From NCBI GenBank assembly GCA_040222275.1, contig JAVKDJ010000099.1, positions 1 to 64,000 on the forward strand: 64,000 nucleotides of DNA, read 5' to 3'. Below the pieces are notes generated by a model, which did no database searches, was not told the DNA's origin, and worked only from the letters and a program-made list of their open reading frames with translations. Source of the stretch: CAXBNB01 sp040222275. Its GTDB lineage: Bacteria > Bacteroidota > Bacteroidia > Cytophagales > Cyclobacteriaceae. Positions 22,772 through 30,689 of this stretch are shown here, in pieces. Positions within the stretch are counted from its first letter, which is position 1. Each line of letters starts with the position of its first letter. Both the position numbers and the translations under genes were made by a program.

Positions 22772-25633
22772 TCAATTCCTCATACACATCCCTACATACG
22801 GGCAATAATTGCATTTTTTAGTATCGCTCGTTTGATCGAAAGGGACTTCCTGGTCAAACATCTCTCCAACAAAATTTTTCAGCAGTTCGGTATATTCTTC
22901 TTCTACTTCTGAGAAATCTTCTAAAAACGCCCTGCCATATTTTATTTTCACATCGAAATCGCTGGAAAACAAATCCCGGCTATTGAATAGCCCGGGGGTA
23001 AGTATTAGTTGCTCGTCCGGGTGGCGTGCTTTATAGAGCAAACAATAGTAGAAAATCTGCATGACGGCCTTATTTCTGGAAGTACTGTCCCGGTCGAATA
23101 AGCTTTCTAGTTTGGTGAATTTCCGTTCGTCCCGCCCGGATTTATAATCCAAAATCCTAATGGCATTGCCTTTCCTGTCTATACGGTCTATAATCCCTTT
23201 CAATGCGACCTGGATTGTGCGTCCATTGACATCCACAGGTAAGTCCAACACATAGCCTTCTCCTGAGCCCGCTTCCAAGGCCACTATTTCAAACGGGGCA
23301 CAGGCTTCATCATATTTTAATATGGCCTCAATATACCTTTTGATTACCCTCTCGGCGATGATCGCCCTTCCGTTTTGGGGGTTTCTGGTATCCGACATTT
23401 TGTGCTCATCAAAGGCAAAGCCTATAGCTGCACTTATCAACTTTTGCAGTCCTGAAAATTCCTCTTTTTCTATAACCCTGCTTTTGCCATCCTCTACATA
23501 CGGCTTGTACAGGTACTCCATAGAGGTGTGCAGGAGGTTTCCGAAAAGGGCCGGATCAAGATCGTCGGTCACTTCCACAGGTTCTTTGATCCGTTCCACA
23601 TATTGAAAATAAAATTTCAACCTGCAATCCAAATAAGTATTCAATGCGGATGGCGACAGCCTGTTTTGTTTACTGGCTCCATTTACGAGGTAGGTGTTCA
23701 ACACTTCCAAAACACGCCCGTCTTTGTGAATGACCACCGGCTTGATGGCCCTGGCTTTGATGGGGTTCGAAAGGGCTTTGTTTTCAATACTAAGGCCAGA
23801 TTCAAATTCCAGTTGCTTAACCAGCCTGCTCAGCTCCCCGTTGTGGTTGTACTCCGATATGTTGTTGTAGTAGATGTTCACCCGGTTGGCACTTTGCAGC
23901 AACCTGTAAAACAAATAGGATTGGAGTGAATCGTGGTGCTCCATTACAGGCAAATCAAAGGCCTTACGGATATTGAAAGGAATAAAAGAACTACTGCTGC
24001 TATCGGAGGGGAATACCCCCTCATTCATAGAAAGAATGAATACATTATCAAAATCGAGGTTTCTGGTTTCCAATACACCCATTACCTGAATACCCTCCAG
24101 GGGTTCGCCGGAAAATGGTACTTTGATACTGGTGCCCAGCTGCCTGTAAATCCTCCTGAAAACATCTGGTTCCAGTCTCACACCAAACTCAATCGAACTT
24201 TTGGATATGTTCTTAAATGACAAATTGAGGTTCATCAGGATTGTTCTGTCCAGGGCAGATACTGGTTTTTCCTGAAAAAACTCAATCAAATCCTGAAAAT
24301 ACAGCATCAAATCCCCAACACTCCCCGCCCCCTTGAACAGCGTGTAAAACATAGATTCATCCGTTTGCAGTTCAGCCTCCGAAAGATAAACCCTGTTGTG
24401 TTCATGGATATAGCCTACCAGCCGCTCGGTGTTTTCCAGAAAATACATTTTACATACCTCATGGTTGAGCAGCGACAGCAGGTTTTTGAAATAATAATAC
24501 CTTGAGCCATCCTTTTTCTGACGCACATTGGCGTGCAAATCCAGCAAAGCTTCGAAAAAGGTGAAGTATCCTGAATTTTTCAATGGATACCCCATGGTCA
24601 CATTTACTTTTTTCAAGGAATCGGGAAGGGAATTCAACAAAGGAAGCAGCAAATTTTCATCAGGTAGCACCACCACTGTGTTTTCTTCTTTGAATTCCTC
24701 CTCGCTGCATATCTTGGATATCTCCACCCCAACAGCCTTCACCTGTCCTTCGCCCAAGGACACTGAGTTTACCACAACTTTTTTGTCCTTTCCAGTTATC
24801 TTATTGGGAATTTCTTTTGGAAAGGTGTTCCTGAAAACAGGATCATTCTGATACTGCCTGAAAAAATAACCAGCTTCCTGATAGTCGTCTTTGAGGTAGT
24901 AGCTGTCCACATCCCAGATCATCTTTGCCTGCCTTTCTTTGATGAAATGCTTTATTATTTTTTCTTCGGATGAGGTGAGGGCATTGAACCCGGCAAACCA
25001 CATGTCGCTGTTTTCACTTTTTACATTTGCTATGTCTGTGGCTACCTGTTTATAGATCATGCCTTTATAGGCCAGCCCCTTCGACCTTAGCACCTCATCG
25101 AACTTCACATATAGTGCATTCAAAATCCTCCAGGTGCTTAAGAAATTCGACTGTGTTTTGCTGGCTTTGGGCAAAAATCCTGACCAAAATGACTTGATGA
25201 CTTTCTGGTCTTCTTCAGGCAGAAAATAGAATGACTCATCCAATTCCTTTTGCGATTGAATGACTGTGAAAATATGTTCTGGATTGACAAGATAGCTGTC
25301 TATCTCATTAAAGTCTTTGAGGATCATTTCCCCCCAGAAAAAAAACTTATCAAAATCTTCTGCCTCCTTTTGCACCTCCTTGTAGGTGGCATAGAGTATG
25401 AAAAGCAACTGCAGGTGGTCTGCTGGTGTCAATTCGCTTTTTGACAGGATAAACTCCTCCAGGCTTATGACCCTCGGACTCCATATTGGTTTATCGGTTA
25501 GCTTTCCCAGGTATTTTCTAAAAAACAATCCTGCCCTCCTGTTGGGAAATACAACTGTCAGTTGGTCAGCGTTACGGCCATATTCATCATGGCATTTGGC
25601 GGCAAGTGATTCTAAAAAAGAGTGGTTTTTCAA
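22772..25633 (-). CDS. PD-(D/E)XK nuclease, AddB/RexB-like repair protein
   Basis: The 953-residue protein starts with TTG. It begins with VVFPNRRAGLFFRKYL, an inactivated P-loop region of AddB type, has helicase-like motifs in the middle (VMGVLETRNLDFDNVFI and MNEGVFPS), and a C-terminal RecB-type nuclease domain with GIIDRIDRKG and ILDYKSG (around residue 829). A cysteine cluster resembling the AddB iron-sulfur site is present: one Cys in NTYLDCRLKFYF and three at residues 941, 944 and 950 (CNYCPYVGMC). AddB works with AddA in double-strand break resection; no addA is in the window. The start agrees with the usual N-terminal block of Bacteroidota homologues. Confidence 0.8.
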   Translation of the reverse strand: MKNHSFLESLAAKCHDEYGRNADQLTVVFPNRRAGLFFRKYLGKLTDKPIWSPRVISLEEFILSKSELTPADHLQLLFILYATYKEVQKEAEDFDKFFFWGEMILKDFNEIDSYLVNPEHIFTVIQSQKELDESFYFLPEEDQKVIKSFWSGFLPKASKTQSNFLSTWRILNALYVKFDEVLRSKGLAYKGMIYKQVATDIANVKSENSDMWFAGFNALTSSEEKIIKHFIKERQAKMIWDVDSYYLKDDYQEAGYFFRQYQNDPVFRNTFPKEIPNKITGKDKKVVVNSVSLGEGQVKAVGVEISKICSEEEFKEENTVVVLPDENLLLPLLNSLPDSLKKVNVTMGYPLKNSGYFTFFEALLDLHANVRQKKDGSRYYYFKNLLSLLNHEVCKMYFLENTERLVGYIHEHNRVYLSEAELQTDESMFYTLFKGAGSVGDLMLYFQDLIEFFQEKPVSALDRTILMNLNLSFKNISKSSIEFGVRLEPDVFRRIYRQLGTSIKVPFSGEPLEGIQVMGVLETRNLDFDNVFILSMNEGVFPSDSSSSSFIPFNIRKAFDLPVMEHHDSLQSYLFYRLLQSANRVNIYYNNISEYNHNGELSRLVKQLEFESGLSIENKALSNPIKARAIKPVVIHKDGRVLEVLNTYLVNGASKQNRLSPSALNTYLDCRLKFYFQYVERIKEPVEVTDDLDPALFGNLLHTSMEYLYKPYVEDGKSRVIEKEEFSGLQKLISAAIGFAFDEHKMSDTRNPQNGRAIIAERVIKRYIEAILKYDEACAPFEIVALEAGSGEGYVLDLPVDVNGRTIQVALKGIIDRIDRKGNAIRILDYKSGRDERKFTKLESLFDRDSTSRNKAVMQIFYYCLLYKARHPDEQLILTPGLFNSRDLFSSDFDVKIKYGRAFLEDFSEVEEEYTELLKNFVGEMFDQEVPFDQTSDTKKCNYCPYVGMCMRN

Positions 25634-25983
25634 GGCGTAGGGTCAAAAGCTATAATTTCCGAAAAATTATGGAATCGGCCACAATTAAGCGAATGTTAAG
25701 GGTGATAGTTTTAGGAGCGCAGTAGAAAGCACCTCCATTTAGTACTTTGTTTTAGTAGCAGGATATATGTTTTTGTCTTTATATGAAAAGAAACTACTAG
25801 TAATAATTATCTCTTTATATAAAGACAATCCATGAATAGTCCACCACTTTTATTTAGCTGAACGATGAATAAATATTTATCAAAACACAAGTCGCATAAT
25901 TTTATTCAATTATAACTCATATTTGCAGCAGTAAAACATTGCAAAATATCGAAATCTTACATTTCCAAAAATAGATACCAGCA
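25634..25983. other. Divergent intergenic region with a 10-bp inverted repeat
   Basis: The 350-nt AT-rich region lies between two divergently transcribed genes. GTCTTTATAT (25775-25784) and ATATAAAGAC (25817-25826) form a perfect inverted repeat with a 32-nt spacer. No consensus promoter could be placed with confidence and no RNA gene was seen. Confidence 0.4.
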
Positions 25984-26886
25984 TTGAACAAAGCATATAG
26001 GAAGGCGAAAAATGGTTATCGACTGCTCAGAAGTCTTATTTTGCCCCAAAAGGTTTTTATAAATAGCATTTTTAAGAAAACACACGGGTACACGCTGGAT
26101 TTTAACAATCCTCAGACCCTGAATGAAAAGATTCACTGGCTCAAAATTTATGACCGTACCCCGTTGCACACGCTTTGTGCAGATAAGTTTCTTGCCAGAA
26201 ACTATATAGCAGAAAAAGTGGGAACAAAGTATTTGGTGCCCCTGGTTTTTCAATCCAAAAAACCTAAAGATATCAGGCCGGAAAACCTACCGGATTATCC
26301 CGTAATAATAAAGACCAATCATGACAGTGGTGGGATTGTTGTCGTTAAAGATAAATCGAAAGCCGACTGGCCACAGATAAGGAAACACCTTCGGCAAAAA
26401 TTAAGGCACAACCATTTTTACAGGCACAGGGAATGGGCTTATAAAAACATTGAAAGGAGAATAGTGGTTGAACGTTTTTTAATAGATGAAAAGAAAAAGT
26501 TCCCAGATGACATCAGGGTGCACTGCTTCAATGGAAAACCGGGTTTTATCACCATAGATTCCGGTCGTTTTGAAACCATGAAATCTGGTATGTACGATTT
26601 GGAGTGGAACTACCTGGACTGCCAGTGGACAGACCCTCCCGCCGATCGGGTAGAGAAACCTGAAATGCTCGACAAAGTTTTGGAGCTGGCCGGAAAACTC
26701 TCTGAAAATTTCTCCTACATCAGAACAGATTTTTACCTCGTCAAAAACGACATTTATGTTGGGGAACTCACATTTTACCCCTGTGCCGGGCTAAAGCCTT
26801 TTAAGCCAGAAAAATGGGACACTATATTTGGGTCAATGCTACAATTGCCTGCCAAAGCAAAGCAGAAGAATTTCTTTTTTGGATAA
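25984..26886 (+). CDS. TupA-like ATP-grasp protein
   Basis: The 300-residue protein starts with TTG; an in-frame TAG lies 10 nt upstream, so a longer product is excluded. It matches the TupA-like ATP-grasp family: TLNEKIHWLKIYDRTPLHTL and CADKFLARNYI near residues 40-77, PVIIKTNHDSGG (nucleotide-binding) near 105, and FYLVKNDIYVGELTFYP with the ATP-grasp metal residues near 250. TupA-type proteins join amino acids or sugars to cell-surface polymers, and relatives sit in polysaccharide gene clusters. Here it stands alone. Confidence 0.82.
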   Translation: MNKAYRKAKNGYRLLRSLILPQKVFINSIFKKTHGYTLDFNNPQTLNEKIHWLKIYDRTPLHTLCADKFLARNYIAEKVGTKYLVPLVFQSKKPKDIRPENLPDYPVIIKTNHDSGGIVVVKDKSKADWPQIRKHLRQKLRHNHFYRHREWAYKNIERRIVVERFLIDEKKKFPDDIRVHCFNGKPGFITIDSGRFETMKSGMYDLEWNYLDCQWTDPPADRVEKPEMLDKVLELAGKLSENFSYIRTDFYLVKNDIYVGELTFYPCAGLKPFKPEKWDTIFGSMLQLPAKAKQKNFFFG

Positions 26887-26911
26887 ATAAAATTCCTGAA
26901 AGGGCTGTGGA

Positions 26912-27112
26912 CTATATCTCCCAAACCGAAAAATCCTTGCCCTTGCCCTGGGAAATCAATGTGGAAAAATAATACACTTCCAGAGTATGCAGGTCTTTTA
27001 GTTTGAACTCGTCCCTGGGAAAAATCTCAAGTACTTCGAATTCATAGATTTCACCAAAGTTGGTCAACCGGTATTTGTTGTGTGTCCTGATGTTGTTGAA
27101 AGCGATACTCAT
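26912..27112 (-). CDS. Small conserved Bacteroidota protein
   Basis: The 66-residue soluble protein contains NKYRLTNFGEIYEFEVLEIF and FKLKDLHTLEVYYFSTLI. I recognise it as an uncharacterised small family of Bacteroidota, probably a compact beta-barrel of SH3-like type. It has no signal and no nearby partner. It is divergently transcribed from the outer-membrane gene pair to its right. Confidence 0.6.
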   Translation of the reverse strand: MSIAFNNIRTHNKYRLTNFGEIYEFEVLEIFPRDEFKLKDLHTLEVYYFSTLISQGKGKDFSVWEI

Positions 27113-27135
27113 TCCCTCGAATAAATTTGATATGG
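27093..27135 (+). promoter_or_regulatory. Promoter of the outer-membrane gene pair
   Basis: TAAATTTG (27122-27129) is an exact match to TAnnTTTG. TTG at 27096-27098 lies 23 nt upstream. The predicted start near 27135 gives a leader of about 64 nt to the ATG at 27199. Confidence 0.45.
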
Positions 27136-27198
27136 TACACCGAAATGGAACTCAAAATAATTGAATAAAAAACCATTATCCTATAATTTACATACATT

Positions 27199-28020
27199 AT
27201 GTTTCTACGACTGACCTATCTGTTGTGCTGCTCATTGCTCTTGATACCTGGGGACTTGTGGGCCCAAAACGGTCGGTACGATCTGGGGGCCAGGGCCAAT
27301 GGGATGGGAAATGCCTCAGTGACACTCGCCGACGAATGGAGTATGTTCAACAACATCGGAGGGCTGGCCCGAAATGAAAACACCTTGGGCTTCCTCACCT
27401 ATCAAAACAGGTATGGGGTGCCCGAATTCAATACGTTTGGTGGTGGGTTTGTAAAACCATTGCTCAACGGAGTGGCCGGCATTGGTGTGTTCCGGTTTGG
27501 CGATGACCTCTACAATGAGCAAAAAATTAACGTTGGCTTTAGCAATAAATTTGGCCTGACCAGCCTGGGGCTCAACGCCAACTACCTGCAATACAACATA
27601 GAGGGATCAGGCACCAGAGGTGTGCTCACCCTCGATTTTGGAGGATTGGCCGACATTACCGAGTACCTGGTGTTTGGTGCCCAGGTGACCAACATCAACC
27701 AGGCCAAGCTTTCACCTTTCACCGGGGAAAAAGTGCCGACCGTAATGTCGGCAGGATTGAGTTACCGTCCATCGAAGGAGCTGATGCTCAATGCTGAAGT
27801 GGAGAAAGACCTGGATTTTGATGCTTACTTCAAAATGGGCCTGGAATACCAATTAGTTGACAAAGTAGCCATCCGGACAGGTCTCGTGACCGAACCATTT
27901 GAAAGCGCCTTTGGCATTGGTTTTACACCATCGGCGTTTGACGTGGACTATGCCTTTAAGAACAACCCTGACCTGGGCGACATACATGAACTGAGCATAA
28001 CCTACAGGTTTAATGACTGA
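27199..28020 (+). CDS. PorV/PorQ-like outer-membrane beta-barrel protein
   Basis: The 273-residue protein has a signal peptide (LLCCSLLLIPGDLWAQ). The start of the mature part, RYDLGARANGMGNASVTLADEWSMFNNIGGL, is the typical N-terminal plug region of PorV/UPF0164-type proteins related to FadL. The rest is amphipathic strands, ending in ELSITYRFND, an outer-membrane insertion C-terminus. Its stop overlaps the start of the next gene (TGATG), so both are co-translated. Some PorV-type proteins work in type IX secretion. No por genes are nearby, so this is more likely a general conserved membrane pair. Confidence 0.7.
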   Translation: MFLRLTYLLCCSLLLIPGDLWAQNGRYDLGARANGMGNASVTLADEWSMFNNIGGLARNENTLGFLTYQNRYGVPEFNTFGGGFVKPLLNGVAGIGVFRFGDDLYNEQKINVGFSNKFGLTSLGLNANYLQYNIEGSGTRGVLTLDFGGLADITEYLVFGAQVTNINQAKLSPFTGEKVPTVMSAGLSYRPSKELMLNAEVEKDLDFDAYFKMGLEYQLVDKVAIRTGLVTEPFESAFGIGFTPSAFDVDYAFKNNPDLGDIHELSITYRFND

Positions 28021-30122
28021 TGGTCAAGCGGCTATTCATATTATCCCTGGCTATACTGTTCATGCATATTCTCAGCGCACAAGAGCCCCAAAGGCCGGAA
28101 ATAGACCTACAGGATTTTACGGAAACCCTTTTTCAGCTACAAGATGAAGACATTAACTACGAGGACCTCTACGAATCCCTCCTGCTGCTCTACTCAAACC
28201 CCATAAATATAAACAGGGCTACCAGGGATGAACTGTCATCGCTATATGTACTTTCAGTCGCGCAGATAAACAGCATACTTGAATATATTCACCAAAACGG
28301 TGAGTTCATGTCTCTCTACGAATTGCAGGCCGTACCCGGACTGGACCTGTCAACTATACAAAACATGCTCCCCTTTATTGTCATAAGAGTGGGTGATGAA
28401 TATGGCACTTCCGGGCCGTTGCTCCAAAGGATTGTTAAGGAGGAAAACAACTATTTCCTGCTCCGAACCGAACGGATACTGGAGGAACAAAAAGGCTATA
28501 CCCCAGCCAACAGCCCTGGCGACAACAGGTTCATAGGCTCACCTACCAAGCTTTACGGTAGGTTCAGGACAAGCCATTCCAGGGATTTCAGCCTTGGGTT
28601 TACTTTCGAAAAAGATGCTGGCGAACAATTCTCATGGAACCCCAAAAGCAAACAGTATGGTTTTGACTTTTATTCTTTTCATTTCATGAAAGAAAATGTG
28701 GGCGGTTTCAAAAAAGTTATCGTTGGAGACTATCAGCTTCAATTTGGCCAGGGACTGCTTCTGGGAGCCGGATTTAATCCTGGCAAAGGCTCAGAAACCA
28801 TCACCACTGTCAGGCGCAGCAATTCAGGCATAAGGCCCTACACTTCAGTATTAGAGTCGGGGTTTATGAGGGGAGCTGCAGCCACTTATAGTCTAGGCCA
28901 CCTGGATATTACCCCATTTTATTCTCAACTCAACCAGGATGCCAGCATCCGAAACGATACCACCTTTACCGATTTTGAAGAATACATTTCGTCTATTCAG
29001 CAGACCGGGTTGCACCGCACGCCTTCCGAATTGGCTAAAAAACACCTCATAGATGAAAAAACCTATGGATTGAATTTATTTTACAACAAACCCACAAGCG
29101 ACCTGCAAATGGGGGTGACCTACATCAACACGGACTATGGCCTGCCACTTTTGAAAAAACCCAACAACTACAACCAATTCGAATTTCAAGGGGACAATAA
29201 TTTCAACGTTGGAGGATATTTCAACTACAATTGGGAAAATTTTCTTTTTTTCGGGGAGGGGGCCGTATCCAAATCTGGTGGCACAGGCTTTGTCGGTGGG
29301 TTCATCGGTAGCCTGTCGCCGATTGTTTCTTTGAGCATGGTATTTCGCAACTATCAAAAGGATTTTCATGCTTTTTATGGAAATGCCTTTGGTGAAGGCT
29401 CCCGAAACATCAATGAAAAAGGTATATACTGGGGGTTGAAAATATCGCCATCCAGAAAGTATTTCCTTACCGCCTACTACGACCGCTTCAGTTTCCCTTG
29501 GCTCAAATTCAGGGTAGAATCCCCATCCGATGGTTTCGAATACCTCATACGATTCAATTATCGCCCTGCACGGCATATCCTACTTTATGGCCAATACAGG
29601 ACAGAGCAAAAAGGGCTCACGATCAATACAGATGACGGCAACCTCAACCGATTGGAGGATGGTACCAAGAGAAGCTACCTCTTCAATATGAACTACGACA
29701 TAGGGTTAGGCTTTTCCTTGAAATCGAGAATACATCTTAGCAATTACCTTCTGGCAGGGCAAAAAACTCAGGGCATGGCAATTTCCCAGGATTTCAATTT
29801 TGATATATCGAAATTCAGGTTCAGCACAAGGGTAGCTATAGTGGATACCGATGATTTCGAAAACCGGCAATACCTGTACGAAAAAGACGTCCTGTATGCT
29901 TTCTCTGTCCGGGGAATATCCGGGCAGGCGATTAGAAATTACGCAATGGTACAATACAAACACTCCAAGAAACTGAACCTGTGGTTGAGGTATGCCCGGA
30001 CAAATTTTCATGACAGCCAACGAATCTTAAGTACCGAAAGTTCTTCGTTGGGGTCGGGTCTATCGCAAATAGATGGCAATACCAGATCTGAATTAAAGTT
30101 ACAGGTACGGTATAGGTTCTAA
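28020..30122 (+). CDS. Outer-membrane barrel protein with N-terminal helix-hairpin-helix domain
   Basis: The 700-residue protein has a signal peptide (LFMHILSAQ). Residues 62-118 form a ComEA-type double helix-hairpin-helix (INRATRDELSSLYVLSVAQI and LYELQAVPGLDLSTIQNML). The remaining 580 residues are repeated amphipathic beta strands ending in an aromatic LKLQVRYRF, consistent with a large outer-membrane barrel. The combination of a DNA-binding fold with a barrel suggests a surface or periplasmic DNA or ligand contact, but HhH domains can also bind proteins. It is translated from the same mRNA as the PorV-like gene. Confidence 0.75.
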   Translation: MVKRLFILSLAILFMHILSAQEPQRPEIDLQDFTETLFQLQDEDINYEDLYESLLLLYSNPININRATRDELSSLYVLSVAQINSILEYIHQNGEFMSLYELQAVPGLDLSTIQNMLPFIVIRVGDEYGTSGPLLQRIVKEENNYFLLRTERILEEQKGYTPANSPGDNRFIGSPTKLYGRFRTSHSRDFSLGFTFEKDAGEQFSWNPKSKQYGFDFYSFHFMKENVGGFKKVIVGDYQLQFGQGLLLGAGFNPGKGSETITTVRRSNSGIRPYTSVLESGFMRGAAATYSLGHLDITPFYSQLNQDASIRNDTTFTDFEEYISSIQQTGLHRTPSELAKKHLIDEKTYGLNLFYNKPTSDLQMGVTYINTDYGLPLLKKPNNYNQFEFQGDNNFNVGGYFNYNWENFLFFGEGAVSKSGGTGFVGGFIGSLSPIVSLSMVFRNYQKDFHAFYGNAFGEGSRNINEKGIYWGLKISPSRKYFLTAYYDRFSFPWLKFRVESPSDGFEYLIRFNYRPARHILLYGQYRTEQKGLTINTDDGNLNRLEDGTKRSYLFNMNYDIGLGFSLKSRIHLSNYLLAGQKTQGMAISQDFNFDISKFRFSTRVAIVDTDDFENRQYLYEKDVLYAFSVRGISGQAIRNYAMVQYKHSKKLNLWLRYARTNFHDSQRILSTESSSLGSGLSQIDGNTRSELKLQVRYRF

Positions 30123-30562
30123 AGCAATTTAAGTTTGTTCAACTCTTCTTCCGTCAACTCATCCTGGATCAGTTGAAAAAACTCCCTTTCCTCTTTCCTT
30201 GTATGGCTTTCCAGCAGCGTTCCCAATTCATGGAGATGGTCTTCCAGGTTTTCGGCTTGGGACAGGCTTGTAAAAAGTTGGTGCAATTTCCTATGTTCTA
30301 CTTCCACTTCCTCCGAAATGCGCTCCAAATCAAGGCTTTTCACACGCACAAAAGCCAGGAGGTGCTTTTCTTCCAGGTCGAAATGAGGCTTCAGCCTGTT
30401 TTGGTAAAAAGTTTGCGCATAGTCCCTTTTCCCTTCCAGCGAAGTTGGGTACCCTTTAATTTCCGGGGCATTTTTCTTTAGCACCAGTGCCAAAAACAGG
30501 ACACTACGGTGAAACCTAGAAAGGGGCACAAGACTATCATGACGTTTTAAAGGCTGTGGCAT
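30119..30562 (-). CDS. Hemerythrin-like (HHE) domain protein
   Basis: The 147-residue, all-helical protein has histidines and glutamates spaced as in HHE cation-binding domains: RFHRSVLF near residue 18, PHFDLEEKHLL near 60, EVEHRKLHQLF near 90, and ESHTRKEEREFF near 117. Such proteins bind a diiron centre for oxygen, nitric oxide or iron sensing. Its TAG overlaps the TAA of the plus-strand membrane gene by two bases, so the two transcription units collide tail to tail. Confidence 0.78.
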   Translation of the reverse strand: MPQPLKRHDSLVPLSRFHRSVLFLALVLKKNAPEIKGYPTSLEGKRDYAQTFYQNRLKPHFDLEEKHLLAFVRVKSLDLERISEEVEVEHRKLHQLFTSLSQAENLEDHLHELGTLLESHTRKEEREFFQLIQDELTEEELNKLKLL

Positions 30563-30689
30563 GCTTGCAGAAAAGTAACAAAAAATAGAATTGGAAAAGT
30601 ACTATTGACCAATAGATTTTACCTTAAACCACTACACATAGTACTCCGTTCAGGCAAGCCTGTCTTTCCGATTTCAACTAAATCAGGGG

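Noticed and set aside
27199..28020. Type IX secretion component
   Set aside because: PorV-like fold is visible but none of the other por or gld genes are nearby, and the co-translated partner is an HhH-barrel protein.
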